From the NCBI GenBank assembly GCA_002083655.1, contig MSXR01000006.1:115483-179482 (forward strand): a stretch of 64,000 nucleotides of DNA, given 5' to 3'. A program made the position numbers and the translations under genes. Under the pieces are notes generated by a model. The model had not been told where the DNA came from. It made no database searches and worked only from the letters and a program-made list of their open reading frames with translations. This DNA comes from Proteobacteria bacterium ST_bin14 (lineage in GTDB: Bacteria > Pseudomonadota > Alphaproteobacteria > Sphingomonadales > Sphingomonadaceae). The stretch's first letter is position 1; each line of letters begins with the position of its first letter. Below, piece by piece: positions 1-7,449 of this stretch.

Positions 1-149
1 TGCGTGTTCGGCTCCGCCCCAAAGGCGGTGGCCGCGCCCGAAAACAGCTTGGCGTTGGACGTCACCTGCGCATGGACTTCAAGGCCGACAACGACCTCCC
101 AATCGCCCGTGGCGCCAGAAATCGTGTAGTGCGGGGATGCGTCAGCCAT
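1..149 (-). CDS. gatB: Asp/Glu-tRNA amidotransferase subunit B, N-terminal part
   Basis: This is the first 49 codons of GatB, cut by the window edge. The reading begins MADASPHYTISG and contains WEVVVGLEVHAQV followed by KLFSG, the conserved GatB N-terminus. GatB binds the misacylated tRNA and activates the carboxylate of Glu or Asp for transamidation, using ammonia supplied by GatA. The ATG at 149 lies inside the last codons of vapC (stop 144-142), so the two genes overlap by 8 bases and gatB is probably translated by coupling. No strong Shine-Dalgarno sequence of its own is visible. The identification is firm; only the rest of the gene is missing. Confidence 0.93.
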   Translation of the reverse strand, partial: MADASPHYTISGATGDWEVVVGLEVHAQVTSNAKLFSGAATAFGAEPNT

Positions 150-549
150 GGTCAGTCTCGGGTGTGATGAGGGTGAGTTCGGGGAAATAGCTTCGATAAC
201 GGCGTGGGTCACGGGTGATCAAGGGCCGCTGCGCCGTCACCGCATGCGCACCGATCAGAAAGTCGGCAAGCAGTTTCTCGCGCGTGCCCCCCGCCCGACG
301 ATAAGCCGCTTGGGCCATGCCAGCGCGTATGCCGGCTTCGACCGTAAGCGATTGAGGTTCGATCTCGAAGACGGCGAGTTGCGTCATGATTTCGGCGTGC
401 CCAGTACCGCGTGCGATCAATTCACCCAGCACGATCGCACTCGTCTTCAGCCCATCAGGAACCAACCGGGCCAACGTGCTAACCGACCACTCGAACCAGG
501 CACTATCCTCTTCACGCAGATCAACGATGACATTGGTATCCACCATCAT
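142..549 (-). CDS. vapC: VapC family PIN-domain toxin (ribonuclease)
   Basis: A 135-residue PIN-domain protein starting MMVDTNVIVDL. The four acidic residues expected of the Mg-dependent nuclease site are present: D4, E43, D96 and D114 (contexts VDTNV, GELIA, ADFLIG, TRDPRRY). VapC toxins cut tRNA or rRNA to stop translation until bound by the cognate antitoxin. Its ATG overlaps the vapB stop as ATGA, and its own stop overlaps the gatB start. A second ATG follows immediately at 546. The pair sits inside the gat operon, which is unusual. The RNA target cannot be read from sequence. Confidence 0.9.
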   Translation of the reverse strand: MMVDTNVIVDLREEDSAWFEWSVSTLARLVPDGLKTSAIVLGELIARGTGHAEIMTQLAVFEIEPQSLTVEAGIRAGMAQAAYRRAGGTREKLLADFLIGAHAVTAQRPLITRDPRRYRSYFPELTLITPETDHG

Positions 550-824
550 GGTGGATACGGATCGTCGCCGCGAATATCGCGCATGATTTCATGGGTCGGT
601 CGGCCTTCCCGCAGATGCGCAAACCGTCGCGACACTTCACGTACTCGGCTCTTGTACGCCTCAATTTCGGCTGCGCGATCGCTAACCGGACGTCGAATCA
701 CAGCTTCGCCCGCATCATTCCAGTCGAACTCGACTGGCTCGCCAGGCTTCAACCCCAACGCATCTCGGACATCCTTAGGGATCGTCACCTGTCCTTTGAC
801 GGTGAGGTTGGTCTGCTTGCTCAT
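546..824 (-). CDS. vapB: AbrB/MazE-type antitoxin of the VapBC pair
   Basis: A 92-residue protein whose N-terminus (VKGQVTIPKDVRDALGLKPGEPVEF) is a textbook SpoVT/AbrB swapped-hairpin DNA-binding domain. The charged C-terminal half would wrap and inhibit the VapC toxin. Such antitoxins also repress their own promoter as dimers or with toxin. Just upstream (830-855) is a paired palindrome that is a natural operator candidate. It is translationally coupled to vapC by a 4-base overlap. Hand-counted GC over 181-840 is about 58%, against about 65% in adjacent gatA (901-1140), which fits later acquisition. Confidence 0.9.
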   Translation of the reverse strand: MSKQTNLTVKGQVTIPKDVRDALGLKPGEPVEFDWNDAGEAVIRRPVSDRAAEIEAYKSRVREVSRRFAHLREGRPTHEIMRDIRGDDPYPP

Positions 825-829
825 GTGAA

Positions 830-855
830 AGGTATTACCATTTCGGGTAATACCT
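830..855. promoter_or_regulatory. paired palindrome upstream of vapB, likely autoregulatory operator
   Basis: A perfect 10-base inverted repeat, AGGTATTACC and GGTAATACCT, is separated by six bases. Each arm is itself a GGTAnTACC palindrome, so the site holds two half-palindromes about 15 bases apart. It fills the gap between the gatA stop (860-858) and the vapB start (824). AbrB-like antitoxins bind such sites, so autorepression of vapBC is the likely role. As RNA it could also form a hairpin ending the gatCA message, but no U-run follows. Confidence 0.6.
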
Positions 856-857
856 GT

Positions 858-2342
858 CTACCACCACGCCCTCGGCCTTGCCGTAAACCCGGCCCGTTCT
901 TCCAGCGCAAGGCACGCATTCAGCACGCCTTGTTCATCCAGCGCCCGCCCGATGATCTGGAGGCCGAGCGGCAGTCCGTCCTTGTCCAGCCCGCCCGGCA
1001 CGCTCATCGCGGGCAGGCCTGCGAGCGAGGACGGTACGGTGAAAACATCGTTCAGATACATCGCGATCGGATCGGCGCTCTTCTCCCCCAGCGCAAAGGC
1101 GGCGCTCGGCGCGGTGGGGGTGAGCAGGTAATCGCATTTTTCAAAAGCCTGATCGAAATCGCGGGCAATCAGGGTCCGCACTTTGGAGGCCTGGGTGAAA
1201 TAGGCATCGTAAAACCCGGCGGACAAAACATAAGTGCCGATCATGATCCGGCGCTTCACTTCATCGCCAAAGCCAGCCGCGCGGGTGGCGGCATACATAT
1301 CCTGCAAGTTCGCGCCATCGGGCAGATCGCGCAGGCCAAAGCGCACCCCGTCATAGCGCGCCAGGTTTGACGAGGCTTCGGCAGGCGCGATGATGTAATA
1401 AGCGGGCAGCGCATATTTGGTGTGGGGCAGCGATACCTCGACGATTTCCGCGCCTGCATCCTTCAGCCAGTCGATCCCCTGCTGCCACAGCGCATCAATC
1501 TCGCTTGGCATGTTGTCGACACGGTACTCCTTGGGAATGCCGATTTTCTTACCCGCCATGCTGCTGTTCAGCCCCGCCTCCCATTTGGGCACCGGCAGTT
1601 CGAGCGAGGTGGAATCCTTGGGGTCGAAACCCGCCATCGCCTCCAGCATGATCGCGCAATCGCGCACGTCGCGCGCCATGGGGCCGGCCTGATCGAGGGA
1701 GGACGAAAACGCCACAACGCCCCAGCGTGAGCAACGGCCATAGGTAGGCTTGATGCCGCTGATGCCAACAAACGCAGCGGGCTGGCGGATTGAACCGCCG
1801 GTATCGGTGCCGGTCGCCGCCGGGCACAGTCGCGCGGCGATTGCAGCGGATGACCCGCCCGATGAACCGCCAGGTGCCAATGGCGCATTTCCGCCATCGG
1901 CGCGCCGCCACGGCGAGATAACATTGCCGAACGCGCTGGTTTCATTCGACGATCCCATCGCGAACTGATCCATGTTCAGCTTGCCGAGCATGCCCGCGCC
2001 CGCTGCAAATAAATTGCCCGAAACGGTCGATTCATATTGCGGCGTGAACCCCTCCAAGATCAGGCTGGCAGCGGTTGTCGGCACGCCCTTGGTGCAGAAC
2101 AGATCCTTCATGCCAATCGGCACGCCCGCCAGCGGCTTTAGCACTTCGCCTGCGGCACGGGCGGCATCGGCTTGCTTGGCGGCGGCAATGGCGTGATCGG
2201 GCGTTTCGACGAGAAAAGCGTTGAGCGGCTTGGCCTTGCTGACGGCAACGACGAAAGCATCCGCGACTTCGCGGGCGGAGAAACTGCCCATACGCACGCC
2301 GTCACGAATGGCGGCAACGCCCAGATCGGTAAGGTTGGTCAT
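858..2342 (-). CDS. gatA: Asp/Glu-tRNA amidotransferase subunit A
   Basis: A 494-residue amidase-signature enzyme of normal GatA length. It frees ammonia from glutamine, which is channelled to GatB to convert Glu-tRNA(Gln) or Asp-tRNA(Asn). The Ser-cisSer-Lys triad is visible: K79 in GVPIGMKDLF, S160 in PGGSSGGS and S184 in TDTGGSIRQPAA. The gene follows gatC by 58 bases and has an AAGG ribosome site upstream of the ATG at 2342. Unusually, the next gene downstream is vapB rather than gatB. Confidence 0.97.
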   Translation of the reverse strand: MTNLTDLGVAAIRDGVRMGSFSAREVADAFVVAVSKAKPLNAFLVETPDHAIAAAKQADAARAAGEVLKPLAGVPIGMKDLFCTKGVPTTAASLILEGFTPQYESTVSGNLFAAGAGMLGKLNMDQFAMGSSNETSAFGNVISPWRRADGGNAPLAPGGSSGGSSAAIAARLCPAATGTDTGGSIRQPAAFVGISGIKPTYGRCSRWGVVAFSSSLDQAGPMARDVRDCAIMLEAMAGFDPKDSTSLELPVPKWEAGLNSSMAGKKIGIPKEYRVDNMPSEIDALWQQGIDWLKDAGAEIVEVSLPHTKYALPAYYIIAPAEASSNLARYDGVRFGLRDLPDGANLQDMYAATRAAGFGDEVKRRIMIGTYVLSAGFYDAYFTQASKVRTLIARDFDQAFEKCDYLLTPTAPSAAFALGEKSADPIAMYLNDVFTVPSSLAGLPAMSVPGGLDKDGLPLGLQIIGRALDEQGVLNACLALEERAGFTARPRAWW

Positions 2343-2376
2343 GCTTTTTAGCCTTGGAACCCGGCCGACGCCGGGA

Positions 2377-2411
2377 TGATCGAATGATGGCAGGTGATCA
2401 TCATTCGATCA
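2377..2411 (-). repeat. 13-bp intercistronic hairpin over the gatC stop codon
   Basis: Bases 2377-2389 and 2399-2411 form a perfect 13-bp inverted repeat (TGATCGAATGATG / CATCATTCGATCA) with a 9-base loop. The gatC stop codon (2403-2401) lies within one arm. A second small hairpin (2360-2365 with 2370-2375) follows before gatA. No U-tract is present, so this is more likely an mRNA processing, stability or translation-coupling element than a terminator. Confidence 0.55.
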
Positions 2412-2703
2412 CCTTTGGCACGGTGAAAAAACCGTGTTCGGCCTGGGGCGCGTTGGCGAGCACGGCGTCGCGCACATTGCCGCCGGTCAGCGGATCGGCG
2501 TTCACCACATCGGCTCGCAACCGTAACGTGTTGGCGATGACGGCGGTCATCGGGGCAACGTCATGCGTGTCCACCTCGCCCAGTTGCTCGATCCAGCCCA
2601 TGATATTTTCAAGCTCGGGCGCGATCCGCGCGGCTTCGTCTTCGGTGATCGCGATCCGGGCGAGACTCGCGATCTTGCGGACGGTGATGATGTCTACTGC
2701 CAT
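2401..2703 (-). CDS. gatC: Asp/Glu-tRNA amidotransferase subunit C
   Basis: A 100-residue protein beginning MAVDIITVRKIASLARIAI and ending with the typical HGFFTVPKVIE. GatC wraps around GatA and stabilises the GatAB complex. The ATG at 2703 was chosen because upstream codons in the same frame are Arg/Ala-rich and unlike GatC, and because family members start at this point. It is the first gat gene and lies 38 bases after the DUF4153 gene on the same strand. Confidence 0.95.
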   Translation of the reverse strand: MAVDIITVRKIASLARIAITEDEAARIAPELENIMGWIEQLGEVDTHDVAPMTAVIANTLRLRADVVNADPLTGGNVRDAVLANAPQAEHGFFTVPKVIE

Positions 2704-2741
2704 AAACCAGCGGCTAGCATTGCGGCTTGCCGCAACGCAAC

Positions 2742-4511
2742 CTATTCGAACGGTTCGCCCACCGGAACACCGCCGACAAATAGCTGCCGCCGCGCAACCG
2801 GTCGGATTTCGACCTGCCCGCGCGCAAATGCCGCCGCCAGCCGCTGCCGCTCGGCGAGCGCCATTGGCGGTGCCAGATTGAGCTCCACTATTTTCCATTC
2901 GCCGTTCGACAGCGTGATCCTGCCGATCTGGCAGTTCGGCGCGGTCACCATCGGCGGCGTCCCCGATGGTTGCGGCACTTCATCGAAACAGGCCGATTGC
3001 ATTGCCCAAGCCTCGGTTGCCCCCGGCGTATAAACCAGGGTGCATTGCGCGTTGATTTCGCGCCCACAGGCGGCGAATCCGGGCAGAATCTTGAGCAATT
3101 CGGGCGGAATTGGCACTGTTTTGGGAAGGATTCGCAGCCTTTCGGCAATTCCCGCGAGCGCACGATCCTGCTCGACCAATTCGCCCACCTCATAGCGATT
3201 GCCCGCCTTGGCGACCGCAACGGCCTTTGCCGCAACCTTCGGGTTTGCAGAGGCTGCAAGCCGCTTCAGCGCCGTCTTTCCGGGTTCGCCGAAATCAAAG
3301 GCGAGAGCGCGCCAGTCAAATTTGTCGGGGCTCACCTTGCCCGATGTCAGCCGGGCAACCTGATCAGCGGTGGAAATCGCATTGAAGCTGACAATCGGGG
3401 TGGCGAGGAACAGCGCGACGGCGGCGATGGCGATTGCCAATCGCACATTGGCAGTGCGCGCCTGCCCGGCCCAGTCCATCCGCCCGCGCAAAAGTGAAAC
3501 CAGATAGGCAATTCCAAAGGCAGTCGCGAATATCACGAAGGTCAGCGCCCATAGCCTGTCGGGCGTAAACCCGTGTTGGCCGATCCGCAGCCCGGTGGCG
3601 AAACCCGCAATGCCCGCCAGTGGAAACGTCACCAGCGCAAGCGCCATCGCGCCGAAGCGCAGCAGTGGGTTGGCAGCGCGGTCATCTTCGCCGGTGCCGA
3701 TCACCGCGTTGGCGAGAATCAGCGCGCCGACCACGCAGCTCAACAGGATCGGTGTGGTCGATTTGGTCGCCTCCCACAGGGCATCGAGCCCGGTAAAGGG
3801 CAGCGCGATCAGGAACAGCAGCAGGCCCGCGCCCAGCGCAGGCGCAAGGACGCTCAGCACCGAGGTGACAACATTCTGCAGCAGCCGCAAAATCCGGTCC
3901 CGCTCGCGGAATAGCCCCACCGCCGCGCCGAACGATGCGCCCAGCAACAGCGCGACAAACCAGTCCTTGCCGAGCAGCTTTTCGAGGAAATCGATCTTGA
4001 TCAGGTTGAACAGCGCGGCCAGCAGCCAGCTCATCAACCACACCACCGCCACGAATGACCAGGCGGCAAACCACAGCACCACATTGGTGAGCGCATGGCC
4101 GTACAGATTGGCATAGGGCAGCTTAAAGCGCCCCTCGTCCCGCGCGGTTTGGAACAGGGGCGCGGCAATCGCGATGGCGAGAAACAGGCAGGCCAGCCGC
4201 CAGCTCCAGAAATCGGGCGATCCGCCCGGCAGACCTTGCCAGAAAACGATCAAACCCGTCGCCGCGCCGATCACGAGGCTGAACACCACCGCCCATTGCA
4301 GCCGCAACCGTTGCGCCACAAAACCGAAGCCGATCGCGCCGGTGCCGATCGCGATCGCCAGTGCGAGCCGATCGACTGGCGGTTCCAGTGGTTTGCCAAG
4401 CAATTGCTGGATCACCAGCGCTGCCGCCGCACCGATCCCGGCCAGCAGAACCGGCCGCAGCGGCCAATTGCCATCGGCACGGGCATCGTGATGGTCCATC
4501 GGTGCGTTCAT
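2742..4511 (-). CDS. DUF4153 multi-pass membrane protein
   Basis: A 589-residue protein with about ten or more hydrophobic segments across residues 20-390, then a soluble C-terminal domain of about 190 residues. The last membrane segment (near FLATPIVSFNAISTADQVARL) leads into that domain as in DUF4153 proteins. The family has no established biochemical role. It stands upstream of gatC on the same strand with a 38-base gap, so cotranscription is possible but need not imply a common function. It is divergent from the hydrolase at 4641. Confidence 0.75.
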   Translation of the reverse strand: MNAPMDHHDARADGNWPLRPVLLAGIGAAAALVIQQLLGKPLEPPVDRLALAIAIGTGAIGFGFVAQRLRLQWAVVFSLVIGAATGLIVFWQGLPGGSPDFWSWRLACLFLAIAIAAPLFQTARDEGRFKLPYANLYGHALTNVVLWFAAWSFVAVVWLMSWLLAALFNLIKIDFLEKLLGKDWFVALLLGASFGAAVGLFRERDRILRLLQNVVTSVLSVLAPALGAGLLLFLIALPFTGLDALWEATKSTTPILLSCVVGALILANAVIGTGEDDRAANPLLRFGAMALALVTFPLAGIAGFATGLRIGQHGFTPDRLWALTFVIFATAFGIAYLVSLLRGRMDWAGQARTANVRLAIAIAAVALFLATPIVSFNAISTADQVARLTSGKVSPDKFDWRALAFDFGEPGKTALKRLAASANPKVAAKAVAVAKAGNRYEVGELVEQDRALAGIAERLRILPKTVPIPPELLKILPGFAACGREINAQCTLVYTPGATEAWAMQSACFDEVPQPSGTPPMVTAPNCQIGRITLSNGEWKIVELNLAPPMALAERQRLAAAFARGQVEIRPVARRQLFVGGVPVGEPFE

Positions 4512-4640
4512 CGGCGTTCTCCACGGTCAATGATCGCGGTATAGCCCAAGGGCCGATTGCAGGCGAACCATTCATCGGGCAGGGACCCAGGCGTCGCGGT
4601 GCGCCCAACACCGCCAGCTTTAATTCCGAAAGGGTGCCCC

Positions 4641-5750
4641 GTGGCCCGCAAGTTCCTTTATGCCTTTGCCATCCTGATTTTTCTGGTGATCGCCGCCGCG
4701 CTCACCTTTCGCCTTTACGGTGATCAGTTGATGCGGATTGCGCTGGTGCCGTCATCGGCCTTTCAGGCGCTGCCTGGCGTCGATGCGCGCGGCTATGCGC
4801 GGGCAGAAATGTGGCTGGCGCGTCCCGACAAGCCGGGCAATCCGGCGCTGTGGACCCCGCCGGGCTACAAACCGGCGGCAAAGCCCCGCGCGGCGATGTT
4901 CTATATCCACCCGACATCCTATCTTGAGCGCGCTCGCTGGAATGCGCCGCTGGACGACCGGATCGCCAATGATCGCGCGGCATTGTTTCTGCGCGGCCAG
5001 GCAACCGCGTTCAACGACAGTGCCGCGATCTGGGCACCGCGGTATCGCCAGGCGACGTTTGGCGCGTTCCTGACCGGCAAGCAGGAGGCGCAGCAGGCGC
5101 TGAACCTGGCATATGGCGATGTATTGTCGGCATTTGATGCGTTCCTGACGCAGATTGGCCCGGACCAACCGATCATCCTTGCCGGGCACAGCCAGGGCGC
5201 GCTCCACCTGATGAGGCTGCTGCGCGAGCGTGTGGCGGGCAAGCAGCTCGCCAAGCGGATCGTCGCTGCCTGGGTGGTGGGCTGGCCAGTATCGCGCACC
5301 GCCGATCTGCCCGCACTGGGGTTGCCCGAATGCAAGACGGCCTACGAAACCGGGTGCATCCTGTCATGGGAAAGCTTTGCCGAGCCAGCCGATCCAGCGC
5401 TGATCGTCGATAGCTATAACGCGTCGACCGGGCTGACTGGTAAAGCGCGCAAGGGCACGGCGATGATATGCACCAACCCGATCACCGGCACACCGGACGC
5501 CACCGCCCCGGCAAGCGACAATCTGGGGACGCTGGTGCCATCGCAGGATATGGCCACCGCGACGATTGTGGCGGGTGGCCTGCCGGCGCGGTGCGATGAT
5601 CGCGGGTTCCTGCTCATCGGCCCGCCGCCGGAGAAAATCGGGAAATATGTGCTGCCCGGCAATAACTATCATGTGTTTGATTACAGCCTGTTCTGGGCCA
5701 ATGTCCGCGCCGATGCCGCGCGGCGGCTGGCGGCGTTTGACGCGCGATGA
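4641..5750 (+). CDS. DUF3089 family alpha/beta-hydrolase
   Basis: A 369-residue protein with an N-terminal membrane anchor or signal (ARKFLYAFAILIFLVIAAAL). The hydrolase core follows, with the nucleophile elbow GHSQG in ILAGHSQGALHL and an HPTSY motif typical of DUF3089. The substrate is unknown. The GTG at 4641 was chosen because AAAGGG lies seven bases upstream and the signal segment begins there; an in-frame ATG exists at 4557. The stop overlaps the ruvX start as ATGA, so the two are translationally coupled. Confidence 0.8.
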   Translation: MARKFLYAFAILIFLVIAAALTFRLYGDQLMRIALVPSSAFQALPGVDARGYARAEMWLARPDKPGNPALWTPPGYKPAAKPRAAMFYIHPTSYLERARWNAPLDDRIANDRAALFLRGQATAFNDSAAIWAPRYRQATFGAFLTGKQEAQQALNLAYGDVLSAFDAFLTQIGPDQPIILAGHSQGALHLMRLLRERVAGKQLAKRIVAAWVVGWPVSRTADLPALGLPECKTAYETGCILSWESFAEPADPALIVDSYNASTGLTGKARKGTAMICTNPITGTPDATAPASDNLGTLVPSQDMATATIVAGGLPARCDDRGFLLIGPPPEKIGKYVLPGNNYHVFDYSLFWANVRADAARRLAAFDAR

Positions 5751-6208
5751 TCACCACGGTTGCGGCTGATTTCCGCGCATTATTGCCGCATGGGGGTCGG
5801 CTGATCGGGCTGGATGTTGGCACCAAAACGGTGGGCACCGCGCTGGCCGATGCCGGGTGGAGCTATGCTTCCCCCGCCATCCTGATCCGGCGGACCAAAT
5901 TTACCGCCGACAAGGCCGCAATCACCGCGCTGATGACGCAGCAATCGGTGGTGGGCATCGTCATCGGCCTGCCACTGAACCTGGATGGCACCGACAGCCC
6001 GCGCACCCAATCTACCCGTGCCTTTGCCCGCAACATGGATGATCTGGGGCTGCCAATCCTGTTATGGGATGAACGCTGGTCAACCCAAGCCGTGGAACGT
6101 CAGATGATCGCCGAGGACATCAGCCGCGCCAAACGCGCTGAGCGGATCGACAAGATTGCGGCAAGCTATATTTTACAAGGCGCTATTGATGCGTTGATGA
6201 TGGGGTAA
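5747..6208 (+). CDS. ruvX: RuvX/YqgF family nuclease (putative Holliday junction resolvase)
   Basis: A 153-residue RNase H-fold protein. The catalytic acidic residues appear in LIGLDVGTKTVG, WDERWST and IDKIAASYILQGAID, with IVIGLPLNLDG between them. Family members resolve Holliday junctions and also process pre-16S rRNA 5' ends. Length and motif order are normal. It is coupled to the DUF3089 gene by a 4-base overlap and faces the cytochrome gene across 93 bases. Confidence 0.93.
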   Translation: MITTVAADFRALLPHGGRLIGLDVGTKTVGTALADAGWSYASPAILIRRTKFTADKAAITALMTQQSVVGIVIGLPLNLDGTDSPRTQSTRAFARNMDDLGLPILLWDERWSTQAVERQMIAEDISRAKRAERIDKIAASYILQGAIDALMMG

Positions 6209-6301
6209 CGCGCCGCTGCCCGCATGCTGATTGGGTCAGCGGATCGCGATTGGTGCCGGTGGTTGAGCGAAGGGTAGGGCAGTTCTCTTAGGGCTCTGGC
6301 G

Positions 6302-7441
6302 CTAACCATTGCCACCGCAGCTGCCTTTTAAACCGGCGATCCATTGGTTGATCAGCGCCACGCCTTCGGCATGCGTCAGGCTGCGCCCGGTTTCGGGCAT
6401 CATTTCGCCCGGGTCGTTGGTGGCGAGCCGATAGGCGAGGATCGATTGTTCGGGATGGCCGGGCACCAGCCCAAATTCATGGGCGCCGGTGCCGCGCCCT
6501 GCCGCGATGGGCGGCTTGCACGCGCCGAGCTTGCGCAGATCCGTGGTCACCGCATCAAGCCATAGACCGGAAACACGGGCAGGGCCGGTGGCGCTGTGGC
6601 AATGCGCGCAGTTGATGTCGAGATAGGCGCGCGCGCGGGACTCGACACTGGCCGTGGCATCGTCGAACCGCGCATTGCGTGCCGCACCGGCAGAATCGGG
6701 TGCGCCGCTTAGGTAGCCGATCATCGCCAGCCGCTTGATCTGGTTTATCTCACCGCCTTCGCCCGGAAAATCGCGGTTCAGGTGGCGGGCCTTGAACCCG
6801 ATGGGCATTAATTTTCTGGTACGGTCAGTCGCGTGGCAGCCTGCGCACTGGTTCACATTGGGAACCGCATAGGTAAAGCGCGTGGCCTTGCCGCCGTCGA
6901 TAAACTCAAGCGGTATCTCCGCGCCGGTGCGCTGCAGGGTCGCTTCGGTCTGATCGGCGTTCCACACATAAGGCAGGGCCTCCCAACCGCTGGCACGCCG
7001 GACCATCAGCCGCGTCTCAATCAGGCGGCTGTGCGCCAAATCAATGCCGGTGGCGCCGGATTGATAGCTGGCAGGCGTAACCTTCATCACCCGGCTGCTC
7101 TGGCCCGGCGCAGCGCCTGCGGGGGTCGTGTAGTAAAACGTCTTGGCGATGACGGTGCCGACGGGAAAATCGAACGTTTTTTCAGCATCAAATTTGGCAC
7201 TCATCCCCTTGGGGACGAACACAGCGCGCCATTTTTGCGCGTAATCGCTGAACAATGGCGTGGCGAGTTCATACGTCACCAAGCCGGCACGCGGGGTGAT
7301 GCGCCCGTCCTTGATATCAAACAGACCCCAATCGTCGAGCGACGCCGGATTTTCCGTTGCATGAAAGGTGACGCCCGTCGGCCGCGCCGCGCAGCCGCTG
7401 ACACACAGCGCCAAAAGGGCCAGCAGTAATAATCGCATCAT
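6302..7441 (-). CDS. SO2930-type diheme c-type cytochrome lipoprotein
   Basis: A 379-residue lipoprotein from the ATG at 7441: MMRLLLLALLALCVSGC gives a lipobox with C17. Two haem-binding motifs are visible, CAGCH at 199-203 and CAHCH at 278-282. The overall shape matches the SO2930/HNE_0200 family, often found beside beta-helix proteins. It would sit on the periplasmic face of a membrane as an electron carrier of unknown partner. It starts eight bases after the beta-helix gene, so they form one operon. An alternative longer start at 7513 would destroy the signal peptide. Confidence 0.82.
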   Translation of the reverse strand: MMRLLLLALLALCVSGCAARPTGVTFHATENPASLDDWGLFDIKDGRITPRAGLVTYELATPLFSDYAQKWRAVFVPKGMSAKFDAEKTFDFPVGTVIAKTFYYTTPAGAAPGQSSRVMKVTPASYQSGATGIDLAHSRLIETRLMVRRASGWEALPYVWNADQTEATLQRTGAEIPLEFIDGGKATRFTYAVPNVNQCAGCHATDRTRKLMPIGFKARHLNRDFPGEGGEINQIKRLAMIGYLSGAPDSAGAARNARFDDATASVESRARAYLDINCAHCHSATGPARVSGLWLDAVTTDLRKLGACKPPIAAGRGTGAHEFGLVPGHPEQSILAYRLATNDPGEMMPETGRSLTHAEGVALINQWIAGLKGSCGGNG

Positions 7442-7449
7442 TGGCCGTG

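Noticed and set aside
148..828. Plus-strand open frame opposite vapBC
   Set aside because: Low-information Arg/Ser/Thr composition and complete overlap with two well-recognised genes.
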